From an uncultured Gardnerella sp. (GTDB taxonomy: Bacteria; Actinomycetota; Actinomycetes; Actinomycetales; Bifidobacteriaceae), in the NCBI GenBank assembly GCA_947252975.1, contig CAMXWX010000054.1, positions 1-6,241 of the forward strand: DNA of 6,241 nucleotides, written 5' to 3'. Positions 1 to 5,784 of this stretch are shown piece by piece. How positions within the stretch are numbered: position 1 is the stretch's first letter; the number at the start of each line of letters is the position of its first letter. A program made the position numbers and the translations under genes. The notes under the pieces were generated by a model. It ran no database searches. It was not told where the DNA came from and worked only from the letters and a program-made list of their open reading frames with translations.

Positions 1-1250
1 GTTATGTGCAGGTGTCTCCTCCAAATGAGCATGTAAGTGGTACTCAGTGGTGGACTTCTTACCAGCCTGTGAGCTATAAATTAAAGTCAAAGCTTGGCGA
101 TGAATATGGCTTTAAGAAGATGATTACTGCTTGCAATGCTGCAGGTGTTGGGATCATTGCTGATGCTGTTATTAATCACATGACTGGTGCTGGTGACACT
201 CATACAGAGGGTGTTGGTGGAAGCCAATATAGCGCTGCTAAAGAATATTTCCCAGATGCTGGATATAAAAAGGATGATTTCCATCAAGATGCTAGGAATA
301 TTGAGCACTATAACAATGCGGAGGAAGTGTGGAATCGCAGGCTTGTTGGCTTGCTTGATTTGGATACATCAAAGCAGAATGTGCGCGAGACTTTAGGTAA
401 GTACTTTGCTCATTTGCTAGAGCTAGGTGTTGCTGGCTTCCGTATTGACGCAGTAAAACATATTTCTCCAACAGATATGGCTGCGATTAAAGCTGAAGCT
501 GCAAAACAATCTGGTAAAAATGCGGATGAGATTTGGTGGATGCAGGAGACGATTGGTGATCCTTCTGAAGCTAAAGGAATACAGCCAGATCAGCATTTGA
601 ATGAAGGTGAAGTCAACGAATTCCAATATTCGTACCGATTAAAGAGTGATTTTTATGGCTCAATATCGAATCTAAAGAATATTACTGATGGACTTGTTCC
701 AAGCGATAAAGCTTCAATTTTTGTTACTAATTGGGATACTCCTCGAGAAAATTATGTGCGCACGCTTACCTATAAGGATGGTCCTCGCTACGAGCTTGCA
801 AACGCGTTTATGCTTGGCTACCCGTATGGGAATCCAAACATTTACTCGGGGTATAGGTTTGAGAATGGTCGTAAGGATGATGGTGCGCCTGGAGCGACTG
901 AAGATAAAGTTGAAGATGTAGATTGTTCCCCAACAACTGGTTGGCAGTGCACTCAGCGTTGGACTTCTATTCGCGGAATGATTGGATTCTTTAATGCTGT
1001 AAATGGTGCTCAAGTCACTAATTGGCAAGATGACGGCAATAATAACATTGCTTTTAGTCGTGCAGGCAAGGGATTCTTAGCAATAAACAATACGCCAAAC
1101 GCAAAGAAAGTTTTGTATAATACTGATTTGCCAAATGGTGACTATTGCAACGTTTATGAGGCTGGAAATTGCTCTAAGACTGTTAAAGTTACAGATGGCA
1201 AAGTTGCTGCGACTATTGCTCCTTATTCTGCAATTGCTTTGCATGTGGAT
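1..1250 (+). other. Domain: GH13 alpha-amylase catalytic module with C domain (N-terminally truncated)
   Basis: Endo-acting alpha-1,4-glucan hydrolase module. The classical GH13 regions are readable: VQVSPPNEH near residue 2, region I DAVINH (D53-H58), region V LLDLD (116-120), region II GFRIDAVKH with R146 and nucleophile D148, region III WWMQETIGD with acid/base E181, and region IV FVTNWDTPRE with transition-state stabiliser D244. The spacing and the KH after the nucleophile resemble the actinobacterial/animal-type amylases (subfamily near GH13_32; my assignment is by eye). An all-beta C domain follows from about residue 330 to 415. C307/C315 and the two Cys of YCNVYEAGNC are plausible disulfides, fitting an exported protein. 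Region IV carries Trp243 where many GH13 enzymes have His. All three catalytic carboxylates are present, so the module is predicted to be active. Confidence 0.88.
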
Positions 1251-4200
1251 GCTAAAGCAGATACTGCTAGTAAATCTGGTCCAGCACGTGATGAATCTGA
1301 CCCAAAATACAATGTTGACGATGTTCAAGACCAGTCAACAACTGTCTATTTTAATGCTAAGAATAGAAGTCCTAAGCCAAGTTCCGTAAATATTCATTAT
1401 CAAATCGGCAATGATTCTTGGACTGCAGTTCCTGGTAGACCAATGCGCAAAGTTTGCGATGATTGGTTTGCAAGAACAATTCCTAATAATGGCAAACAAA
1501 TTACTGCTGTATTTAATGACGGTGGAAATAATTGGTATAACAATAACAATAACAATAACAATCAGCCTAAAGCAAACTTTGAAATTCAAGCTGGTTCGAA
1601 AACTTATGTAGTAGATGCCGATTTGAACGGTTCTGAATCTGCTAGCATTCCTTGCAAGGTTGAGGACACATCTTCAAAGCCTTCTGCATTAAAGACGAAG
1701 ATTGTTATTCACTATAAGCAAAAATCTGGTGACAATCGCCATATGGGAGTCTATATCTGGGGTCTTAAAGATGCAGATGGTAAAGAGATAAAAGGTGCTT
1801 GGCATGCGTTCAATGGTCAAGACGCTTTTGGTAAGACTTACACAGTTGAGGCTGATGGCATTTACGAGAGCGGAAAAGTCGGATTTATTATCGTTGAAGA
1901 CATATCAAATGGTTGGAGTGATGATAAGAAGGACGGCGGAGATCGTAAGATCTGGCAAATCGAAGATGGCGTAGGCGAAGCTTGGGTTTACGGAGGAGAT
2001 TCAAATACTTTTGCAGAACCGCCATCTGAAGTTGCTAACAAGCTTAATAACATTAAAACGTTAAACGTTACTGTTCACTACCGCAGAACAAACAAGGATT
2101 ACGCTGGTTGGAATCTTTGGACTTGGTACGGTAGTGAGAAGGGCGTAAAGCAAGATTTTACGGCCCATGATGATTTCGGAAAGATTGCAGAATATACGTT
2201 CCACAATGATTCTGGCGTAAAAGATCCAAAGTTTATTGTGCGATATTCTATGCAAGGCAACGATTGGGTTTATAAAGATCCTGGCGAAGGCGATCGCCCA
2301 ATTCCTGCAAAAGCAATCACTTTAAGCCAAGATGGTAACACTGGCAACGCTGAAATCTGGCTTATGCAGGGAGATAGTAGAGTTTACTTAAGTCCAAACG
2401 TAATCAACACAAAGGCTAATGCTTTTGACGCTGATATTACGTCTTTTAAGGAATTTACTGTAAATGTGAGCGGCGACCCTTCGGAAGTTAAGAATGGTGA
2501 TGTTACTGTAACTGATGTTACAGATTCAAAGAAAAATCAACACAAGACAATAGATATTTCGCAAGTTGCTGTTGTGGATAATAGGATCGTAATCACTGCA
2601 AAGAACGAATTAGATCTTAAGAAAATGTATGAAATCAACATTAAGGGTGTTGGTGGAATGCCTAAGACAGTTTCTGCTTCAACTGTTAAAGGCTCTAAGA
2701 TTGTTCGCACTGATGAGTTTGATCAAAAGTATGCGTACATAGGCGATGACTTGGGTGCTGTTGTAAAAGATGGTTCTACGACTTTCAAGCTTTGGGCTCC
2801 AACTGCTACGAAAGTGGAGTTAGTAACTTATAAGTCAACTGATGAAAAAGCACAAGAAGATAAAACACAAGATCTGACTCTTGGTACAGAAGCTGGAAAG
2901 CTTGGCGTGTGGAGTATTACTACGAGTGATGCAAAAGTTGGCACTGCTTACACTTACAAGGTTCATTTTGCAGATGGCACTGTAAATAATTCTCCAGACC
3001 CTTATGCAAAAGCTGCCGTTAGAAACGGAATGAGATCCGTTGTATTCGGTGGCAATATGGCAACACCTGTATCTCGTAAGGCATCGTTTGATAAGCGCCC
3101 AACTGATGCGACTATTGCAGAGATGAATATTCGCGACTTCTCAATTCACGAAAGTTCTGGAGTAGATGTTGCAAAGCGCGGAAAGTATCTTGGTGTAATC
3201 CAATCTGACACTAAGAATGGGAACAAGCCAACTGGTTTGGATTATTTGAAGTCTCTTGGAATCACTCACGTACAAATCATGCCAATGTATGATTTTGGTT
3301 CTGTGAATGAAGCAGGAGATTTGAGTTATGTTGCTACTAACGACAAAAATAGTCCTCACCAAAACTGGGGCTACGATCCAATTAATTACAATGTTCCAGA
3401 AGGATCGTATGCATCTGATTCAGCAAATCCTGCTACTCGTATTACGGAGCTAAAGCAAATGGTTAAAGGCCTGCATGATGCTGGCTTGCGTGTGATTATG
3501 GATGTAGTTTATAACCATGTTTATAACGCGCAAAAGAACGCTTTTGGCCAAACTGTGCCAGGTTACTACTTCCGTTACAACGATGACGGCAGCTTGTCTA
3601 ATAGATCTGGTTGCGGAAACGATACTGCTTCAGAGCGCAAAATGATGCGAAAGTATATTGTTGACTCTGTAAAGTATTGGGCTAAAGAGTACGGTATTGA
3701 CGGCTTCCGTTTTGATTTGATGGGATTGATTGACCTTGAAACCATTAAGGAAGTGCGTGAAGCTGTTCATGCAATTGACCCGAACTCGATTATTCTTGGC
3801 GAAGGCTGGGATATGAGCCAATTGCCTTATGGAAACCGCACTATTCAGCCTAATGCGTATAAGCTTGCTGAAAATAATGGTGTTGCGTTCTTTAACGATT
3901 CCTTCCGTGATGCTGTAAAAGGCCAGGGAGATGATGGTGTTACTGGATTCGTGTCTGGAAACAGATATAGCGACAATCTGGTAATGCAAAATCTTTATGG
4001 CTGCCAGCCTGGAAACGCAAGCTGCACTGGTAGGCGCTACGCGAATGCTGGTCAGACTGTGCAATATGTTGAAGCTCACGACAATCTTAATCTTTACGAT
4101 AAGTTGAAGAAATCCTTGCCTAATGAGACAGAAGAGAATCTTAAGAAGCGAGTAATGCTTGCTAATTCGCTTGTAATGTTTGCGCATGGTATGCCATTCT

Positions 4201-5546
4201 TCGAGCTTGGTCAAGAGTTCTTACGAAGCAAGAATGGTAATGCTAATAGTTACAATGCTGGCGACGGCGACAATTCCGTTAAGTGGGATTTGGTTAATAA
4301 GAATTCCGATGCTGTTGAGTACTTCAAAGAGTTGATAAAGCTAAGAAACGAGATTCCAGCGTTACGCGATTCCGAATATTCTGATGTTAATAAGAATATG
4401 CATTGGATTAAGAGCAGTGATGGAATTAATGCGTTTAGTGTTGATAGCAACAATAAAACGTATGTGTTTATTTTCAATGCTAATAGTAGTGAATCTACTG
4501 TGAATATTGGCAAAGGAAAGTATCGTGTGCGCATTGCCGATGGAAAAGCTAACAGCGATGAAGTATCAAAGTGTCCTGAAATTACTGTAGATGACAATGG
4601 AAATTACAAGGTTTCTGCTCTTTCGACTGCTGTGCTTGTGAAGGATGCTGAAAAGAAGGACGATAATCCTTTTGCAAATCTTAAGGCTGATGATGTTCTC
4701 AAATATAAGATGAATCCTTTAGATATTAATAAGTTGAAGGATGAATCTAAGCCTGGTACTCAGCCTGGTACGCAGAATTCAAATCCATCTACGCCTGGGC
4801 ATGAACAAACTCCTGGCACTGTAACTCCTACACCGCAGCCACCTGCTCCTGGCCCTGTAGTGCCAAATCCAGCTCCAGCTCCTGGGCGTGAGCAAACTCC
4901 TGGTCAAGTGACGCCTGCTCTGTCTCCGTCACCAGCGCCTCAGCCTAAGCCATCTGATCATGAAACTCCAGCTAAGCCAGGTCAGACTAAGCCAGGTCAG
5001 TCTAAGACTGAAACTCCATCTGAGCATTCTGCACCAGCTAAACCAGCAGAATCTGCTCCAGTGCCTGTTGCTCCACGAACAGTTCAGCAGCTTAATCCAG
5101 AATTAAGGGGAACTCTCAGTGTTAGTAACAATAACGTTGCAACTGCAGGTGTTGTGAATAGTGTGAGAATTAATGTTGTAAACAGAGAGTTCACCGAGCG
5201 TTTGCAGCGTGACGGAGTAGTTTATGCTTACGCGTACATTTACTCGTCTCCACGCTTGCTTAAGGGCGCCGATGGCTCCAAGTTTGTTACTATTCGCATG
5301 GAGAATGGTACGCCTCAATTTGATGCTCAATTCCCATCTGGATACTCTGGTAAACACACTGTTTTGCTTGTAGACGAACATGGAAAGCAGCTAGCATGGA
5401 CGGATATTACTGTTGTTAACAATAGTGATTCGAGACGTGATAGTTTCCATTTGCAAACTGGCAGTAGTGTTATTGCTGTATTTGCGGTATTCATTGTGCT
5501 TGCTTTTGCTGCAATTATTGTTCGCTATAAAGTTGCATTTAGATAG
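1..5546 (+). CDS. apuB: Cell-surface amylopullulanase (alpha-amylase + type I pullulanase fusion), 5' partial
   Basis: Exported bifunctional enzyme expected to hydrolyse alpha-1,4 links (N-terminal GH13 amylase) and alpha-1,6 branch links (C-terminal GH13_14 pullulanase) of glycogen, starch or pullulan outside the cell. Residues are numbered from the GTG at position 6. Order: amylase barrel and C domain (1-415), CBM25-like (444-540), two CBM41/PUD (562-666, 685-797), small beta domain (805-881), CBM48-like (909-1010), pullulanase barrel (1033-1454) and C domain (1460-1547), Pro-rich linker (1579-1695), Ig-like domain (1703-1803), transmembrane anchor (1822-1839), short basic tail. Stop is TAG at 5544-5546. 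The GTG at 6 is not the real start: the frame is open to the window edge (preceding codon TAT) and the first residues already form the conserved VQVSPPNEH strand, so a signal peptide and roughly the first quarter of the barrel lie upstream. No frameshift or internal stop is seen. The symbol is assigned by analogy with bifidobacterial ApuB; a database may instead call it pulA or type I pullulanase. Confidence 0.93.
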   Translation, partial: YVQVSPPNEHVSGTQWWTSYQPVSYKLKSKLGDEYGFKKMITACNAAGVGIIADAVINHMTGAGDTHTEGVGGSQYSAAKEYFPDAGYKKDDFHQDARNIEHYNNAEEVWNRRLVGLLDLDTSKQNVRETLGKYFAHLLELGVAGFRIDAVKHISPTDMAAIKAEAAKQSGKNADEIWWMQETIGDPSEAKGIQPDQHLNEGEVNEFQYSYRLKSDFYGSISNLKNITDGLVPSDKASIFVTNWDTPRENYVRTLTYKDGPRYELANAFMLGYPYGNPNIYSGYRFENGRKDDGAPGATEDKVEDVDCSPTTGWQCTQRWTSIRGMIGFFNAVNGAQVTNWQDDGNNNIAFSRAGKGFLAINNTPNAKKVLYNTDLPNGDYCNVYEAGNCSKTVKVTDGKVAATIAPYSAIALHVDAKADTASKSGPARDESDPKYNVDDVQDQSTTVYFNAKNRSPKPSSVNIHYQIGNDSWTAVPGRPMRKVCDDWFARTIPNNGKQITAVFNDGGNNWYNNNNNNNNQPKANFEIQAGSKTYVVDADLNGSESASIPCKVEDTSSKPSALKTKIVIHYKQKSGDNRHMGVYIWGLKDADGKEIKGAWHAFNGQDAFGKTYTVEADGIYESGKVGFIIVEDISNGWSDDKKDGGDRKIWQIEDGVGEAWVYGGDSNTFAEPPSEVANKLNNIKTLNVTVHYRRTNKDYAGWNLWTWYGSEKGVKQDFTAHDDFGKIAEYTFHNDSGVKDPKFIVRYSMQGNDWVYKDPGEGDRPIPAKAITLSQDGNTGNAEIWLMQGDSRVYLSPNVINTKANAFDADITSFKEFTVNVSGDPSEVKNGDVTVTDVTDSKKNQHKTIDISQVAVVDNRIVITAKNELDLKKMYEINIKGVGGMPKTVSASTVKGSKIVRTDEFDQKYAYIGDDLGAVVKDGSTTFKLWAPTATKVELVTYKSTDEKAQEDKTQDLTLGTEAGKLGVWSITTSDAKVGTAYTYKVHFADGTVNNSPDPYAKAAVRNGMRSVVFGGNMATPVSRKASFDKRPTDATIAEMNIRDFSIHESSGVDVAKRGKYLGVIQSDTKNGNKPTGLDYLKSLGITHVQIMPMYDFGSVNEAGDLSYVATNDKNSPHQNWGYDPINYNVPEGSYASDSANPATRITELKQMVKGLHDAGLRVIMDVVYNHVYNAQKNAFGQTVPGYYFRYNDDGSLSNRSGCGNDTASERKMMRKYIVDSVKYWAKEYGIDGFRFDLMGLIDLETIKEVREAVHAIDPNSIILGEGWDMSQLPYGNRTIQPNAYKLAENNGVAFFNDSFRDAVKGQGDDGVTGFVSGNRYSDNLVMQNLYGCQPGNASCTGRRYANAGQTVQYVEAHDNLNLYDKLKKSLPNETEENLKKRVMLANSLVMFAHGMPFFELGQEFLRSKNGNANSYNAGDGDNSVKWDLVNKNSDAVEYFKELIKLRNEIPALRDSEYSDVNKNMHWIKSSDGINAFSVDSNNKTYVFIFNANSSESTVNIGKGKYRVRIADGKANSDEVSKCPEITVDDNGNYKVSALSTAVLVKDAEKKDDNPFANLKADDVLKYKMNPLDINKLKDESKPGTQPGTQNSNPSTPGHEQTPGTVTPTPQPPAPGPVVPNPAPAPGREQTPGQVTPALSPSPAPQPKPSDHETPAKPGQTKPGQSKTETPSEHSAPAKPAESAPVPVAPRTVQQLNPELRGTLSVSNNNVATAGVVNSVRINVVNREFTERLQRDGVVYAYAYIYSSPRLLKGADGSKFVTIRMENGTPQFDAQFPSGYSGKHTVLLVDEHGKQLAWTDITVVNNSDSRRDSFHLQTGSSVIAVFAVFIVLAFAAIIVRYKVAFR
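1335..1625 (+). other. Domain: CBM25-like starch-binding module
   Basis: Residues about 444-540. The pattern STTVYFNAK, then VNIHYQIGNDSWTAVPG, then ITAVFNDGGNNWYNN matches the family CBM25 layout of an aromatic beta strand, a W-x-x-V/I-P-G-like turn, and a final AVFNNG-x-x-W-DNN loop. CBM25 modules bind alpha-glucans such as raw starch. The usual Asn-rich end of the last loop is expanded here into eight consecutive Asn (512-519). The family call is by motif recognition; CBM26 is the alternative. Confidence 0.72.
1539..1562 (+). repeat. In-frame hexanucleotide microsatellite (AACAAT x4) encoding Asn8
   Basis: Four perfect copies of AACAAT directly after the TAT codon of WY in the CBM25-like module, giving an uninterrupted Asn tract (residues 512-519). 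Unit gain or loss by slippage would add or remove two Asn without shifting frame, so length variation between strains is plausible. The tract sits in the Asn-rich loop that normally closes the CBM25 motif. Confidence 0.9.
1689..2003 (+). other. Domain: CBM41 (PUD) pullulanase-associated carbohydrate-binding module, copy 1
   Basis: Residues about 562-666. The run KIVIHYKQKSGD followed by MGVYIWGLKDADG, then FGKTYTVEADG, GKVGFIIV, and the closing KIWQIEDGVGEAWVYGGD is the CBM41/PUD pattern (hY-R/K, WxLWxW-like strand, DGxGKxW-like strand, D-rich end with an exposed Trp). These modules bind alpha-glucans, including pullulan and amylopectin branches, and precede bacterial pullulanases. Confidence 0.8.
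2058..2396 (+). other. Domain: CBM41 (PUD) module, copy 2
   Basis: Residues about 685-797. It contains NVTVHYRRTNKDYAGWNLWTW, cut by position as V688 to W704, the classic HYxR...WxLWxW signature with stacked aromatics for glucan binding. It ends with AEIWLMQGDSRVYLSP, matching the usual EIWL-x-x-GD-x-x-V/I-Y-x-S-x-P terminus of PUD domains. It is the better-conserved of the two copies and is clearly diverged from copy 1, so this looks like an old duplication. Confidence 0.87.
2418..2648 (+). other. Domain: small beta domain between CBM41 and CBM48 (pullulanase N-domain type)
   Basis: Residues about 805-881, running from NAFDADITSFKEFTVNVSG to YEINIKG. Many type I pullulanases have a comparable beta-sandwich here, with a phrase like A-x-x-D-S/T-x-x-x-I-x-V in the first strands. 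It presumably spaces the binding modules from the catalytic core. I see no catalytic or clear ligand-binding residues. Confidence 0.55.
2730..3035 (+). other. Domain: CBM48-like module (pullulanase/isoamylase N domain)
   Basis: Residues about 909-1010. YAYIGDDLGAVV, TTFKLWAPTATKVELVTY, GVWSITT, AYTYKVHF and SPDPYAKA reproduce the N domain that packs against the barrel of GH13 debranching enzymes (DLGA, F-x-L/V-WAP-x-A-x-x-V, Y-x-Y-x-V, DPYA). It is expected to be structural and substrate-positioning. Confidence 0.88.
3102..4646 (+). other. Domain: type I pullulanase (GH13_14) catalytic barrel and C domain
   Basis: Debranching module cleaving alpha-1,6 bonds. It starts with AEMNIRDFSIHESSG (1038 onward, the family's YE-x-H-V/I-RDFS block). 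QNWGYDP at 1119-1125 is the type I pullulanase signature, usually written YNWGYDP. Region I is DVVYNH (D1166-H1171). Region II is GFRFDLMGL with R1235 and nucleophile D1237. Region III is ILGEGWD with acid/base E1266 and W1268. Region IV is VEAHDNLNL with H1358 and D1359. C1333 and C1340 could form a local disulfide. An all-beta C domain covers about 1460-1547. The barrel looks complete and catalytically intact, and it has the lineage's specific debranching motif, so this is not a second amylase. Confidence 0.93.
4740..5090 (+). other. Pro/Thr/Gln/Lys-rich linker, probable wall-spanning stalk
   Basis: Residues about 1579-1695 are dominated by P, T, G, K, Q, S and A with no predicted globular strands. 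Internal repeats are visible: CCTGGTAC-CAG type 12-bp units at 4752-4775, PGHEQTPGTVTP (4794-4829) against PGREQTPGQVTP (4881-4916), and PGQTK/PGQSK in a 15-bp tandem (4977-5006). Such low-complexity stretches before a C-terminal anchor usually cross the Gram-positive cell wall and hold the enzyme outside. Confidence 0.8.
4752..5006 (+). repeat. Short imperfect coding repeats within the linker
   Basis: Three repeat pairs are visible: PGTQ twice in tandem (4752-4775), a 36-bp dispersed pair 87 bp apart encoding PG(H/R)EQTPG(T/Q)VTP (4794-4829 and 4881-4916), and a 15-bp tandem pair encoding PGQ(T/S)K (4977-5006). All keep the reading frame, so copy-number change would alter stalk length only. 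Confidence 0.8.
5112..5417 (+). other. Domain: Ig-like beta domain before the membrane anchor
   Basis: Residues about 1703-1803, from TLSVSNNNVATAG to WTDITVVNN, with alternating hydrophobic strands, an aromatic run YAYAYIYSSP and a K/D-rich turn. It resembles the small extracellular Ig-like or FIVAR-neighbour domains common at the C-terminus of bifidobacterial surface enzymes. I do not recognise a specific family, and a ligand cannot be inferred. Confidence 0.5.
5469..5522 (+). other. C-terminal transmembrane anchor
   Basis: Eighteen consecutive hydrophobic residues (1822-1839, V to V) followed by the basic tail RYKVAFR and stop. Orientation by the positive-inside rule is enzyme outside, tail inside. 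There is no LPXTG or related sortase motif upstream of the segment: the preceding residues are DSRRDSFHLQTGSS. The likely anchoring is therefore by direct membrane insertion. Confidence 0.8.
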
Positions 5547-5569
5547 ATTTGTGACTTTGGGTTTTAGAG

Positions 5570-5581
5570 CAAAGCGCTTTG
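5570..5581. repeat. 12-bp perfect palindrome CAAAGCGCTTTG
   Basis: A perfect self-complementary 12-mer 23 bp after the amylopullulanase stop and 10 bp before the long stem-loop. It could be a protein-binding dyad or a small extra hairpin at the mRNA 3' end. Function cannot be told from sequence. Confidence 0.45.
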
Positions 5582-5591
5582 ACTGCGTTTC

Positions 5592-5634
5592 CGCACTTTG
5601 TACCAAATTTAGGGCAAATTTGGTACAAAGTGCG
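5592..5634 (+). terminator. Strong stem-loop after the amylopullulanase gene, putative terminator
   Basis: Arms CGCACTTTGTACCAAATTT (5592-5610) and its exact reverse complement (5616-5634) form a 19-bp perfect stem closed by a 5-nt loop AGGGC. It lies 45 bp after the stop codon and ahead of acpS, the expected place for a transcription end or an mRNA 3'-protecting structure. No T-run follows on either strand, so it is not a canonical intrinsic terminator. A repeat element or a dyad operator is the alternative. Confidence 0.5.
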
Positions 5635-5650
5635 TCACATCATTCGCGCT

Positions 5651-5756
5651 CTACGCTTGTGTTATATTTGTCTCAGCCGTGAGACGTTTGTAACATTTTT
5701 TGGCCAAAATTCGTTATATTTGCATCATTGATGAGACAAATATAACGCAAGTGTAG
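5651..5756. repeat. 106-bp element with 25-nt imperfect terminal inverted repeats and internal motif copy
   Basis: The left arm 5651-5675 and right arm 5732-5756 are complementary at 23 of 25 positions; the two exceptions (5655/5752 and 5660/5747) would be G-U pairs in + strand RNA. The core GTTATATTTGTCTCA (5661-5675) is repeated inverted and perfect at 5732-5746. A third copy of the inner part, CGTTATATTTG, lies at 5712-5722 and can pair instead with CAAATATAACG at 5737-5747. A further small hairpin GTCTCA-GCCG-TGAGAC occupies 5670-5685. Candidate readings are a MITE-like insertion (no flanking target duplication seen), a multi-site operator, or a leader RNA with alternative folds before acpS. 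Only the repeat structure is directly seen. Confidence 0.7.
5719..5746 (+). promoter_or_regulatory. Candidate sigma-70-type promoter for acpS
   Basis: TTTGCA (5719-5724) and TATAAC (5741-5746, 5 of 6 to consensus) are separated by 16 bp, predicting a start near 5753 and a leader of about 30 nt. Both boxes overlap the inverted GTTATATTTG copies, so a protein binding those sites would block the promoter. The -35 match is weak. An alternative TATATT at 5715-5720 lacks a well-spaced -35. Confidence 0.35.
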
Positions 5757-5770
5757 TGCCCAGAGTAGTT

Positions 5771-5780
5771 AGGAAGTGAG
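5771..5780 (+). promoter_or_regulatory. Ribosome binding site of acpS
   Basis: AGGAAGTGAG, with the AGGAAG core (5771-5776) 8 nt before the ATG at 5785. This spacing fixes the acpS start. Confidence 0.75.
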
Positions 5781-5784
5781 TTCA

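Noticed and set aside
6..8. GTG as the start codon of the large gene
   Set aside because: The frame is open upstream to the window edge, the residue before is Tyr, and the sequence begins inside a conserved barrel strand; the true start must lie outside the window.
714..1028. 104-residue minus-strand open frame
   Set aside because: It lies opposite the amylase region IV and downstream barrel with no recognisable protein and no ribosome site of note.
1536..1565. Run of N in the translation as an assembly gap
   Set aside because: The nucleotides are real AAC/AAT codons; the letters are asparagine, not ambiguous residues.
3630..4214. 194-residue open frame on the minus strand
   Set aside because: It is fully inside the pullulanase catalytic barrel, antisense to conserved motifs II-IV, and its translation shows no recognisable domain; it is a shadow frame.
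5658..5675. CRISPR-like repeats from the recurring GTTATATTTG motif
   Set aside because: Only three copies, one inverted, with irregular spacing and no spacer-sized units; not an array.
5413..5682. 89-residue plus-strand open frame running through the gene end into the intergenic region
   Set aside because: Its first half is the transmembrane segment read in another frame and its second half runs through the perfect stem-loop and into the left inverted repeat; there is no family match and no Shine-Dalgarno that I can see.
5651..5756. Insertion sequence with transposase
   Set aside because: The interval between the arms is only 56 bp and codes for nothing; no target-site duplication is visible, so at most a non-autonomous element.
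5547..5784. tRNA or known riboswitch in the intergenic region
   Set aside because: No cloverleaf, T-box, or recognised aptamer core could be found; only the hairpins already listed.
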